Shown here piece after piece: positions 48,801-58,629 of a DNA stretch of 64,000 nucleotides; the first letter of the stretch is position 1, and each line of letters begins with the position of its first letter. This DNA comes from CAVXFB01 sp963760935. GTDB taxonomy: Bacteria > Planctomycetota > Planctomycetia > Pirellulales > Thermoguttaceae. The notes beneath the pieces were generated by a model. The model was not told the origin of the DNA. It made no database searches and saw only the letters and a list, made by a program, of their open reading frames with translations. The stretch lies in assembly GCA_963760935.1 (NCBI GenBank), contig CAVXFB010000003.1, positions 1 to 64,000 of the forward strand, written 5' to 3'. The translations under genes were made by a program, and so were the position numbers.

Positions 48801-51800
48801 TACTCGCTCGATGGTGTGGACTTCAGTCCGGTCGACGCGGTGAGCGCTCATGCCGCGTTGCTCTTGCCGGCCTCGGCGAAGCTGAGCTACACGCCGGGCG
48901 TGCTCGGCGAAATCGCGTCGATCGATTATCGGGCATGGGACACGACCAGCGGCACTGCCGGCGATCGAGTGGACGCGTCCCAAGGTGGAGGTGCAGCGGC
49001 ATTTAGCTCGACCACCGACACGGCGACGCTCGCCCTGCCGTTCGCCGCGCCGCTGATCGTCCGCACGACGCCGTCACTCGAGTCCGGCGTGGTCAACGCC
49101 GGTGCTGCTCAGATCGCGATTAACTTCACTGGTGCAGTATCGGGCGCGGGCACTGCCGCAAACTACCGCCTACAGGGCACCGGTGCCGACGGACTATTGG
49201 GGACCGCCGACGACCGGGTCATTCCGGCAACTGTCAGTTACGCCGGTGCCACGGCTACTTTGAAGTTTGCGGGACTAGCGGGACTAACCGAAGACATGTA
49301 TCGTCTCACAGTCTATGATGCGATCACTGATTCGACTGGCAGCAACCTCGACGGCGACGCAGATGGAGTCCCCGGCGGCAATTGGGTCAGAGATTTCGTG
49401 GGTGTGCTTGAAGGATTTGGCAGTCCGACATCGTGCGGGGCTGCTCCCTTGAGCCCCAGCGATTTGGCTATAGCCGACGTCAATGCCGACGGTAACCTAG
49501 ATCTCCTCTGTACCGGTTTCTTGGGCGGCGAAATCGAGTTCATGCCGGGAACCGGCACCGGGACTTTCGCATCTTGGCCATACTCATATTACCACTTCTC
49601 TTCGGGCGGCAACGAGCCCTATGGGCCGACCGTGGGCGACTTCAATGGCGACGGGAAGCTCGACGTGGCCGTGGTTAACGACGACAACGGTACAGTCGGA
49701 GTGCTGTTGGGCGACGGCATGGGCGGCTTCTCGCCTGTGGTTACGTATGCCGCCGGTGCTTCCGATCCATCTGATTTGACAACCGGCGACTTCAATGGCG
49801 ACGGCAAGCTCGATTTGGCCCGAGTCAGCTACGGAACACCGGGAACGTTCGGCATCCTGTTGGGAACCGGAACCGGCACGTTTCAACCGGTAACCACCTT
49901 CAGTTCAGGTGGCAACAAAGCCTACGCCATTGTCACGGCCGACTTCAATGGCGACGGCCGTTTGGACCTCGCGGCAACCAACCATGGCAGCGGCACGGTC
50001 GCAATTTGTCTGGGGGATGGAACCGGTGGGTTCTCAGCTCCCATAACCGTTTCGTCCGGTGGCAGTACGCCGTGCTACCTCGAGGCGGGCGATTTCAACG
50101 GTGACGGCAAGCTCGATTTGGCAGTGGCAAACAAGACAGCTAATAACGTCGGCGTTCTTGTTGGAAATGGCGACGGAAGCTTCAGGACCGTGACAACCTA
50201 CGCCGCGAACGTTGCGTTGGTCGGCGGTCTAGCCGTTGGCGACGTCAACGGCGATGGCAAGTGCGACATCCTAGTCACGCTCAGCGGCGGACTCGGCGTG
50301 TTGCTCAATCGGGGCGATGGGACCTTTGCTCCCATTTCGACCTATTATGCCGGTGGTTCGCCGTGGGTGGCGGCCCTGGGTGATTTGGATGGCGACGGAG
50401 ATCTTGACGCGGCGGCCGCCGGTCCCTCGTCCCCCGCGATCTTGCTCAACGAGTTCAATTGGGAGTGGACGACCTTGATGTCGCCCGACAGCCTGCCATT
50501 TGATGTTGCGGAAGGCAACATTGGGGCTGGCCAGCTACTTCAGGGCTACAACAATGCCTTTGACGGTTATGGCCGGTTGCTGGTCGGCGGCACGTCCTTC
50601 CAGCCCAGCAGTGCCCACCTGAGCACGGCCGACAGCGGGCAAAGCCTTGTGACGGCCAGTGGCACCGCCGCGGGTCTCACTGTCAGCCGCGAAGTCACGG
50701 TACCCAACACGGGAAATGAAGACTTTGCCCGCACAATTGATTCCTTCACTAACTTCACGGCGTCGGCCATTACGACGACGGTAACGATTGTCGGCAACCT
50801 CGGCTCCGACGCCGCGACGCGGGTCTTTGCCACCTCGGACGGCGACTCGCTCGTCGAGGCGACCGATCAGTGGATCGGCACCAACGGCGGCCCGGGCACG
50901 CCGTCCGTGATTCATTACATTCATGGTCCAGTGGGATTGCAGCCGTCCTCGGTCGAAGTAATCGGCGACAATGTCACGTGGACCTACACCCTTACGGTTT
51001 ACGCCGGGCAGACCGTGCGGCTGGCCTACTTCACCATCGTGGCCGACACGGAAGCCGTCGCCATCGCGGCGGCAGAGACTCTGGTGTCCGACAACAACTT
51101 CGGTGGAGAGGCCGCGGCATTTCTCACCACCGACGAACTGCATTCCCTGCTGAACTTCGATTTCGCCACCACGCGCACCTGGGATGGCGGCGGAACGGAC
51201 GACAACTGGAGCAGCCCGGCCAATTGGGCCGATGACATCGCGCCGGTTGCCGGCGATTTGCTGGTGTTTGCCGGTGACGTACAAACATCATCCAACAACG
51301 ACTTCCCGGCCGGCACGATGTTCGACAGCATCACGTTCGCCGGCGATAGCTTCACTCTCTCGGGCAACAGTGTGGTGTTGAGTCCCTTGGATGGCGTCGC
51401 GATTGCCAATGTGCTGGGGCAGAACCGGATCGAACTGGCACTTGCTCCCGAATCAACAGGTGCCGTGGTTGTCGAGGCTGGCACGCTAGAACTTGGGCCG
51501 AACGCCCAGACCATCGTGCTCAGCGGTAACGGGGCGGATATCCAGGGTGGAATGCTCGTCCTCGACTATATGGGCGAAGCCGACCCGGTGGCGACGGTAG
51601 TGAGCTTGTTGACGGCGAGCTATACGGGCGCAAACGGCGATCACTTCAACACGGGCAAGTTTCAGAGTTCGACCGCCAGCGCCTCGCGTGGCTTGGGCTG
51701 GACCGACAACACGGAGACCAGCAGGATCGACATTGCCTACACCGTATATTGCGACACCAACTTGGACGGCACCACGAATTTCACTGACTTGAGCAAGCTG

Positions 51801-52535
51801 CTGTCAAAATACAACCAGACTGGCGTGTGGGCTGACGGCGACACCAATTACGACGGCGCCGTTGACTTTGCCGACCTGAGCAAGCTGCTGTCGACCTACA
51901 ACCAGTCTGTCGGCTTGCTGATCCCGGCTGGCGGCACCAGCGATGTGCCGCCGGCATCTGTTGGAACACCGGTAGCGTTGAATGCCCAAACCAGTGGTAC
52001 GTTACCGCCAATAGCGACACCGACTTTGCAGATTGCGACGTCCCAACTCGTCAACGCCTCTGCCATTACCAGCGAAGCCACGAGTCCGAGGCTAGTGGAC
52101 ATGTCACGTGCCACGCTTGACGATAACGTGGTGGCTCTAGCAGCAGTTCAACACCAGAACGTGACAACGGTACTCGATGCGCGTCTGGCACAATGGGCGC
52201 TCCGGAATAGCGCGAAAGTCGAATTGCACTACCCGCTGCCCGCTGAACGAGTTTCAGTGGACCTGCGAACAAACCATTTGGATGGTACGGCGGCGCGGCA
52301 TAGGACCAGTGACGGCGCCGCGACGGTGCGATCGGAACCTGCACCGTGGGTGGCCAAGATGGTCGACCGGCTCATGTCTCTTGAAGCCGGCGATACCGTG
52401 CTGGGTTCGGAAGATCCGGCGCTATGGATGAGATATTTCGACTCGCCGTGGGGCCTCGACTGGATAGCCCGACGCGAGGCGACCGCAAGCTGTGCCAGTG
52501 CCATCGACGCGGTTCTGGCAGGCTCCAACACCTGA
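45852..52535 (+). CDS. giant secreted FG-GAP/VCBS repeat protein with dockerin, two frameshifts
   Basis: About 2,200 residues once two one-base indels (near 47,345 and 48,200) are bridged; at each the next frame continues the same domain. The N-terminus is Arg-rich and has LSIEPLEQRALLN, the planctomycete LEP..LL-type leader. Then an Ig-like PTIVSTTPTLDGGTLNVANL domain and a propeller of FG-GAP repeats (VGDFNGDLKPDVAFVNY, GDFDGDGKQDLAFANY). A beta domain and two ADFINQGAGTTLITDVDQGA-type modules follow. The Ig/FG-GAP/beta set then occurs a second time (49,040-51,160). Near the end are TWDGGGTDDNWSSPANW and a type I dockerin (YCDTNLDGTTNFTDLSKLLS, DTNYDGAVDFADLSKLL). Probably cell-surface and adhesive. 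Confidence 0.82.
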
Positions 52536-53153
52536 GCGATCGGCGTCACTCATATCATCGGCGACACGGCGCCGTTGGCTGGTAGCAAGCCGGTACTGGG
52601 CACTTGGCAGCAGATTATCCACTTGGAGTGCGGCGTTCGTCCACGACAACGAACAGTTGTGGTGACGGTCATCGGGGGAATAGAAAACGCCGTTCTGACG
52701 AGACTGTCACGACGATCACTTGGCCGTTGGCTCGTTCGTTGATCGCGAACAGCTGGCTCGTGTGCAAGCAGCGAGAAGCACGGGCGGCAGGCCGGCAGCG
52801 ATCTCGCGTGTTGCTTTCCCCCGATTGCCCCCGCCACACAGACGCTTATTTCTAGAGGGGGTTCGTTGACAAGAAATGAGGGGTTCGCTAAAGTAGTCAC
52901 CATACATTAACTTCTATGGACGTCTCGCCTGAAGGCAGCGGCAGCACCACTTTACAAACGACAGACCGACTCTTTCGGCTGCCGTGAGGTGCTTTCTCGA
53001 AAAGAACGCGACCGGCTTATTGCGCTGTTGGTCCAATAGCGCGAAAATCGAAGGGAGCCGCTCGCGAGAAATCTTGGCGTCAGGCAGCTGTAGGAAGACA
53101 CCGAAATCGTTTGCCACCACAACAACATGAAACCACATGCGCTGAGGTGTTGA
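52536..53153 (+). other. intergenic region with repeat copy 2
   Basis: About 620 bases. It contains the second 105-bp repeat (52585-52690). A 74-residue minus-strand frame at 52914-53138 resembles nothing I know and is not called. No other gene is seen. Confidence 0.45.
52585..52690 (+). repeat. 105-bp dispersed repeat, copy 2
   Basis: Matches 45276-45380 in the same orientation. It begins ~50 bases after the giant gene stop and ends ~465 bases before the next PEP-CTERM gene. Confidence 0.65.
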
Positions 53154-53771
53154 TTGAGAAGACGCTATGCAAGCCTACTTGTCGTGATTGTTATCGCGTT
53201 TGTCGTGTCAACACCTAACCACGGCGTTGCCGAGCTAATCACCGCGTCGTGCACCACAAGCGCCGGCTCAGGCGGTTGGAATGAGGTGTCCTCGGAAGTA
53301 TACCTGACCATACGAGATTACCGCGACGCCTCCGGAACGGCGATCTTCAACCATCTCATTCTTGATAATTCAAGCGTTGGTCAGACGTTCGTCGGGCTAT
53401 CGACATCGCCAGCATACATGGCATTCGTGAACAGTCTGACGAGCGGTCATCCATACTACTTCGTAAGCACTGGTAATCTCAGCGGGAGCCGCGGCGGTGG
53501 CTCGACGAGCTTCTTTTCGCAATTTCGCGACGAGAATGGCAACATTGTGGATCTTCTTAATCAGAAGATCGAGTCTTTGAGTCTACACATCGACAGCATT
53601 CGTCTTGAGACGCCCGGTACGAACCCAAACCACGATGGGCAGTGGACGAACGTGACTCTTGTCACGACAATCACTGTGAATCCCATTCCAGAACCCTCCA
53701 CCATCGTGCTACTCGGCGTTGGCGCGCTCGGCCTACTGGGATGTGCTGGGCGACGCCGGCGAGCAATATGA
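53154..53771 (+). CDS. PEP-CTERM secreted protein
   Basis: 205 residues from a TTG at 53154. A signal peptide (YASLLVVIVIAFVVSTP) is followed by a beta-rich body without known domain. The end is PIPEPSTIVLLGVGALGLLG and an Arg cluster (RRRRAI): the PEP-CTERM sorting signal read by an exosortase. No exosortase gene lies in the window. Confidence 0.8.
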   Translation: MRRRYASLLVVIVIAFVVSTPNHGVAELITASCTTSAGSGGWNEVSSEVYLTIRDYRDASGTAIFNHLILDNSSVGQTFVGLSTSPAYMAFVNSLTSGHPYYFVSTGNLSGSRGGGSTSFFSQFRDENGNIVDLLNQKIESLSLHIDSIRLETPGTNPNHDGQWTNVTLVTTITVNPIPEPSTIVLLGVGALGLLGCAGRRRRAI

Positions 53772-53792
53772 ACAAGACCCATCCTGCGGCAC

Positions 53793-53928
53793 CAATCGTA
53801 AGGTAGCGTCGGCAAACCTAGTTCCCATTGCTCGCAGTGCAAACGCTGAGGGCCGTTCTTGGGCTGGGTGTTTTCCCTTGAACGTAATCCGCCGTCTGCT
53901 GCGCAGGCGCAGCGGGCCGGTGGTTCAG
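53793..53928 (+). repeat. PEP-CTERM intergenic repeat, copy 1
   Basis: Starts CAATCGTAAGG and ends in GGGCCGGTGGTTCAG. It shares blocks such as GGGCCGTTCTTGGGCTGGGT and GTAATCCGCCG with the three other copies. The short inverted repeats suggest a folded RNA or terminator between genes. Confidence 0.65.
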
Positions 53929-53998
53929 TCGGTGTGTCGTTGTTGGAAATACCATTATTAGGGCGGAAAATCGTTCGCAGCATTGAGAGAGGTGTTGG

Positions 53999-54327
53999 AT
54001 GAGCCGGTTAACCAGCATGCTGAACGTTCGAATTGCCTCCGTCACCATGATGCTGACTGCGTTGGCCGCTGGTCCATCCGGCGCGGCTGCCATCGATACC
54101 ACCCTCCTGCATTCATTCGGGGGCGGTAACGACGGGAAGCAGCCTCAGGGTGCCTTGACGCTAAGCAACTCGACCCTCTACGGAACAACTCGCTTTGGCG
54201 GCGCTGCCAATGACGGTCTCAATGGGACGATCTTCAAGGTCGGAACAAACGGCAACGAGTACAGTATTCTCCATACGTTTACGGGCTACGGCGATGGAGG
54301 TGAGCCGCTAGATAGCCTGACGCTTAG
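53999..54327 (+). pseudogene. GXY-type beta-propeller (TIGR03803-like) protein, N-terminal part, cut by IS701 copy 1
   Basis: The ATG 53999 has GAGAGAGG upstream. Signal peptide (ASVTMMLTALAAGPSGAAA), then repeats of the kind LLHSFGGGNDGKQPQGALTL and STLYGTTRFGGAANDGLNGT, which I know as TIGR03803 extracellular repeats. The IS begins after 54327 within a repeat. The rest of the gene continues at 55862 in the same direction after a TTAG target duplication. Confidence 0.82.
54324..54327 (+). repeat. IS701 target duplication, copy 1
   Basis: TTAG at 54324-54327 recurs at 55858-55861. It fits the 4-bp YTAR-type target of the IS701 family. Confidence 0.8.
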
Positions 54328-55857
54328 TTTTACTGCGCAGGATTGATATTGCGTAAATCGGCGAGTTTGGCGAAGCTGTAGCCATCCAACACGGAGGGCT
54401 TGGCATGGACGCCAAACAGATTCGCCAGTTGAAGCCGATGCTGACACGTTACTTGAAACAGTTCGACGATTGCTTTACCCAACGGCAGACGCGGGCTCAT
54501 TTCTCGACCTATGTCGAGGGCCAATTGTCCAATCTCAGCGAAAAAAGCTGTGAACCGATCGCCGTTGCCGCCGGGATTCCCCCGCGAAACTTGCAGGAGT
54601 TTTTGTCCACCTACAAGTGGGAAGAAGATCGCACTCGAAATCGCTTGCAAGAGATCGTGATCCGGGACCACGCTGGTCGCAATTCGGTCGGCATCATCGA
54701 CGAAACCAGCGACGTGAAGCAAGGAGGCAAAACCCCTGGCGTCAAACGGCAGTGGTGCGGCACGGTTGGTAAGACGGAAAACTGCATCGTCACCGTGCAT
54801 CTCGCCTACGCCACCGGCGATTTCCATTGCCTGTTGGACGGCGACTTGTTTCTGCCCGAGGACTGGTCGGACGACCGCGCCCGTTGCCGCGCGGCGGGCA
54901 TTCCCGACGATGTGGTGTATCGGCCGAAATGGAAAATCGCTTTGGAGCTTTTCGACCGCGCGGAAGACAACGGAGTGACGTTCGACTGGCTGACGTTCGA
55001 CGAGGGATATGGCGGAAAGCCCGCGTTTTTGCGGGAATTGCACGGTCGCAAGCAGTGTTTTGTGGGCGAAGTGCCGAAGACGTTCACCGGCTGGATTCAC
55101 GAGCCGCGCGTAACGGATCGCCCGTTTCGGCGAGCCAAGGGGCGTGGCCGCAAGACGCCGCGAGCCATTGCCGGCAGCCGTCCGGCCATCAGCGTTGAAA
55201 ACATGCTCAAATACTCGCCGGAACTGCGGGACCAGGAGTGGGTGCGGTATCGCGTCAAGGACGGCGAAAAGGGGCCGATGGTTTGGGAGGCAAGACACGT
55301 TTGGATTACGGTCAAGGATGAGAAGGGCTTGCCCGGAATGCGGCTGCATCTGGCGGTAGCCCGCAATGTCTTGGACCCGGCGGAGATCAAGTTTTTCCTC
55401 GGTGACGCTCCGTTGGAGACGAGCGTGCAAACCTCGTTGCTGGTGGCGTTCTCGCGATGGCGTGTTGAACGGTGTTTTGAGGATCAAAAACAAGAAGTCG
55501 GGCTCGATCAATGGGAAGGGCGTCACTGGCTGGGATTGAAGCGACACTTGATCCTGACATCGGTGAGCTACTTGTTCATGGCGCGAGTCCGCGAGACTTT
55601 GCGGGGGAAAAAATCCCGAGTTGACCGTGTGCCAAGTACATACGGCAATGGGATCACTGGTGCGGAGTTGGTGGCTTAGCGGTCGGGCGTCTGCGGCACT
55701 GATTGAAGCAACCGCAAGGACAATCCAGCACTGGCAACAGCGCAATGCAACAGCACGGCGATGCCACATCAAGCGAACACGAAAGAAACTGCGACACCTG
55801 GGCATTTATCTGAAAAACCTCATACGCTGCAAATGGCCGTAATCCTGCGCAGTAAAA
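54328..55857 (+). mobile_element. IS701-family insertion sequence, copy 1
   Basis: 1,530 bp with terminal inverted repeats TTTTACTGCGCAGGATT at both ends. The ends lie between direct TTAG duplications. It inserted into the TIGR03803-like gene. An identical copy in the other orientation lies at 58630-60159. Confidence 0.92.
54405..55679 (+). CDS. IS701-family transposase, copy 1
   Basis: 424 residues. DDE endonuclease of the DDE_5 type: first Asp in NSVGIIDETSDVKQGGKTPG, second in WLTFDEGYGGKPAFLREL, third (Glu) near FSRWRVERCFEDQKQEVGLD. The N-terminus (MDAKQIRQLKPMLTRYLKQF) is the usual start of this family. Intact, so probably active recently. Length and IS size fit IS701. Confidence 0.92.
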   Translation: MDAKQIRQLKPMLTRYLKQFDDCFTQRQTRAHFSTYVEGQLSNLSEKSCEPIAVAAGIPPRNLQEFLSTYKWEEDRTRNRLQEIVIRDHAGRNSVGIIDETSDVKQGGKTPGVKRQWCGTVGKTENCIVTVHLAYATGDFHCLLDGDLFLPEDWSDDRARCRAAGIPDDVVYRPKWKIALELFDRAEDNGVTFDWLTFDEGYGGKPAFLRELHGRKQCFVGEVPKTFTGWIHEPRVTDRPFRRAKGRGRKTPRAIAGSRPAISVENMLKYSPELRDQEWVRYRVKDGEKGPMVWEARHVWITVKDEKGLPGMRLHLAVARNVLDPAEIKFFLGDAPLETSVQTSLLVAFSRWRVERCFEDQKQEVGLDQWEGRHWLGLKRHLILTSVSYLFMARVRETLRGKKSRVDRVPSTYGNGITGAELVA

Positions 55858-55861
55858 TTAG

Positions 55862-56837
55862 TGGCTCAACCCTTTATGGGATGACATCAGGCTACAACGC
55901 CAATAGCCCGGGGACGGTTTTCAAAGTGCAAACGGATGCCACTGGCTATCGTGTTTTGCATTCTTTCGGATGAACTGGGGACGGGTGGGGCCCCTGGGGG
56001 AGTCTGACAGTGAACGGTTCAATCCTGTACGGCACGACCTTTAATGGCGGAGACAGCGGCGATGGGGTGATATTCAGCATGCGGACCGATGGCACCAGCT
56101 ATAGCGTTCTACACTCATTCTCGGGTTCGGTCGATGACGGAGCCTGCCCTGCCGGCGGCAGCTTGGCAGTCAGCGGCTCAACATTGTACGGAATGACTAT
56201 GTGGGGCGGCAGTGCCAATCACGGCGCGGTTTACAGTATTGGGGCAGACGGCAGCGGGTTTCGTATTCTGCATTCGTTCACCGGCGGGAGTGATGGAGGG
56301 GATCCCTGGGGTGGAATCACTTTGAGCGGTTCAACCCTTTATGGAATGACAAATGGGAATGGAAATGGGACGATCTTCAAGATCGATACTGACGGCACCG
56401 ACTACAGCGTTCTGCACTCATTTGCCGGTGGGAGCGATGGCCGTAGCCCCTTTTCCTCTCTTATTATTAACGGCGAAACCTTGTATGGCACAGCCGCCTA
56501 TGGTGGGCCGGACGGCAATGGGACCGTCTTTGAGATCAGTACGGACGGCAGTGGCTTCGAGGTATTACATTCCTTCACGGGAGGGACGAGCGACGGCGCA
56601 TGGCCTTATGGCACATTGATGCTCGATGGCAGCACTTTGTACGGCACGACCTACATCGACGGTAGCAGCAACGGCGGTACTGTCTTTTCTATCCCCATCC
56701 CCGAACCATCCACCCTCGCCCTCTTCGGTATCGGCCTCATCATTAGCCTGCTTGCGTGCGTACGTGTGCGATTCAATTCGCTTAGTTTGGTATCCACGCA
56801 CCCTCTCCAAATGCAGTTTTGTGAGAAAGAGGCGTAA
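55862..56837 (+). pseudogene. TIGR03803-like protein, C-terminal part with PEP-CTERM and an internal stop
   Basis: Continues the gene cut at 54327: STLYGMTSGYNANSPGTVF, then a TGA at 55971-55973 interrupts LHSFG-type repeat sequence without a change of frame. After it six more repeats follow (SILYGTTFNGGDSGDGVIFS and so on) and the PEP-CTERM end (PEPSTLALFGIGLIISLLAC). The nonsense codon is either a further mutation after the IS insertion or a base error. Confidence 0.8.
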
Positions 56838-56838
56838 A

Positions 56839-57759
56839 ATGTACAAGGTTGCTTACTCGTCCATCTTAGCTCTGTTGGTGATCCTCGCCGATGCCCATTC
56901 TACATTGGCAGTCAGTCTACCGTCGGCGGGGGACATCTTCGTGGCCGATTACTGGAACGGTGTCGTACGCCATTTCAATGGCTGCGACTACTCTGATCAG
57001 GGCGTTTTCTGTACCCGTACGACAGGATTGGTGGGGCTCGCATTTCTACCGGATGGCGACCTCGTTGTGGCTTCCAGTAGGGAGGACAAGGTTTTACGAT
57101 ACGACACGCAGACCGGCAATCTTGAAGGTGTGATCTTTGACACGCAAATAGATAATCCGCGCGGCGTGGCGTCAGGCCCCGATGGAACCCTGTGGATCTC
57201 GGCCCTTGGTAGCAATGTACTTGTCGGCGTTAATCCCGCCACCGGCGCAGAACGATATCGAGAGACGATCAGCCAACCGATGGCTGTAGCGGCCGGGAAC
57301 GGTCGCATCTACGTCACGAGCCAAAATGGTGGGACTGTGCATCAGTATGATGCGCTAACAGGGGCCTACTTGGGCGTGCTAGCATCCGATCTGGGATCGA
57401 ATCCGCAGGCGATAGGAGTCTGTAATGACGGCACCCTCTTGGTGGTTTCATCCAATCTGGGCATGTTCCATATCGACCAACACGACGGTCACTCCCTAGG
57501 ATTCCTCGAGGGCTTTACCAGTGAAGGCATAGCGGTAGGAGTGAATGGCATGGCGTACACGAGGAACAACGACAACGTACTTTGCGAAATTGATCCGACA
57601 ACGATGATGGTGGTACGTCGGCTCGTTGAGGACTCAAATCTGGTGGGAACCCACGGGATTGCGATATACCCGATTCCTGAACCCTCCGCCCTCGTCCTCC
57701 TCGGCATTGGTGCCATCGGGCTGATAGCCTACGCTTGGCGACGCCGGCGAGCAACATGA
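56839..57759 (+). CDS. PEP-CTERM NHL/SMP-30-like beta-propeller protein
   Basis: 306 residues from the ATG 56839, AAAGAGG upstream, only one base after the previous stop. Signal peptide (YSSILALLVILADAHSTLA), then blades of the NHL/SMP type: GDIFVADYWNGVVRHFNG, LAFLPDGDLVVASSREDKVL, GVASGPDGTLWISALGSN, and so on. It ends PIPEPSALVLLGIGAIGLIA and RRRRAT, the PEP-CTERM signal. No lactonase metal site is recognised; a binding role is likelier. Confidence 0.82.
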   Translation: MYKVAYSSILALLVILADAHSTLAVSLPSAGDIFVADYWNGVVRHFNGCDYSDQGVFCTRTTGLVGLAFLPDGDLVVASSREDKVLRYDTQTGNLEGVIFDTQIDNPRGVASGPDGTLWISALGSNVLVGVNPATGAERYRETISQPMAVAAGNGRIYVTSQNGGTVHQYDALTGAYLGVLASDLGSNPQAIGVCNDGTLLVVSSNLGMFHIDQHDGHSLGFLEGFTSEGIAVGVNGMAYTRNNDNVLCEIDPTTMMVVRRLVEDSNLVGTHGIAIYPIPEPSALVLLGIGAIGLIAYAWRRRRAT

Positions 57760-57779
57760 ACAAGAATACCCTGCGGTCC

Positions 57780-57923
57780 CAATCGTAAGGCAGCGTCAGC
57801 GTACCTAGTCCCCGTTGCTTGCCGTGCATGGCACAAGCCGTGGGGCGGGCTTTTCTCGGGCTGGGCGTTTTTCCATTGTGCGTAACCCGCCACTGTCGCG
57901 CTGCGCAGTGGGTCGGTGGTTCG
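57780..57923 (+). repeat. PEP-CTERM intergenic repeat, copy 2
   Basis: Same blocks as copy 1 (CAATCGTAAGGCAGCGT, CCCCGTTGCTTGCCGTGCA, CGGGCTGGGCGTTTTTCC, CGCTGCGCAGTGGGTCGGTG). The homology also covers the last codons of the upstream PEP-CTERM gene. Confidence 0.65.
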
Positions 57924-57987
57924 TCTTTGTTGTTTGATGACCGCATTGCGAGTTCAACATTTTCTCCACGGAAACGAGGAGAGAGAC

Positions 57988-58629
57988 ATGAAATTGCACA
58001 AGCTGCATTCAACGGTTCTGCCCGTCGCCGTGGCGTTGGTATGGTTTTCCGGCGTAGGTTTGCTCTCGGCTGCGGTGTCGTACACAACCACCAAGCTGAG
58101 CAGTCTACCAGGAGTTAGCTACTCGGGTACTCCCTACGACATCAACAACCACGGGCAGGTAGTGGGTTATGCGCGGGCGCTGGCATGAAGCAGCACGCAG
58201 TTCTGTGGGCAAATGGAGCAATTACCGATCTGGGCACTCTCGGCGGCGCAGAAAGTGCTGCCTTCGGCATCAATGACAGTGGGCAGATTGTGGGCTGGTC
58301 TGACACTGCTGCCGGCGCCCGGCACGCTTTTCTTTACAGCAATGGAACTATGACAGATATGGGTGAGCTGCTCGGTGGAGAGTCAAGCGCCGCCCAGGCC
58401 ATTAACGTGTATGGACAAATAGTGGGTACCGCTAAAACCGTCGTTGGCGACAGTCACGCTTTTGTTTCCAGCGGTGGGGCTACGACCGATTTGGGAACGC
58501 TGGGCCACTATCAGAGTAACGCCGTAGCTATCAACTCCAGTGGCCAGATTGCCGGTTTCTCAGGCTATGTCGGTGGTGTTGTTTACTACCACGCCTTCTT
58601 ATATGGCGGTGGAACTATGACCGACTTAG
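57988..58629 (+). pseudogene. HAF-repeat extracellular protein, truncated by IS701 copy 2
   Basis: The ATG 57988 has GAGGAGAGA upstream. Signal peptide (LPVAVALVWFSGVGLLSAA), then HAF-type repeats (TIGR02913 in memory): YDINNHGQVVGYA, HAVLWANGAITDLGTLGGAE, AINVYGQIVGTA, HAFLYGGGTMTDL. A one-base indel near 58180 splits the frame. The IS starts after 58629 and the gene does not resume on its other side. Confidence 0.82.

Noticed and set aside
52914..53138. Minus-strand 74-residue ORF between the giant gene and the next PEP-CTERM gene
   Set aside because: No recognisable domain, no clear ribosome binding site, and it lies in repeat-containing intergenic DNA.
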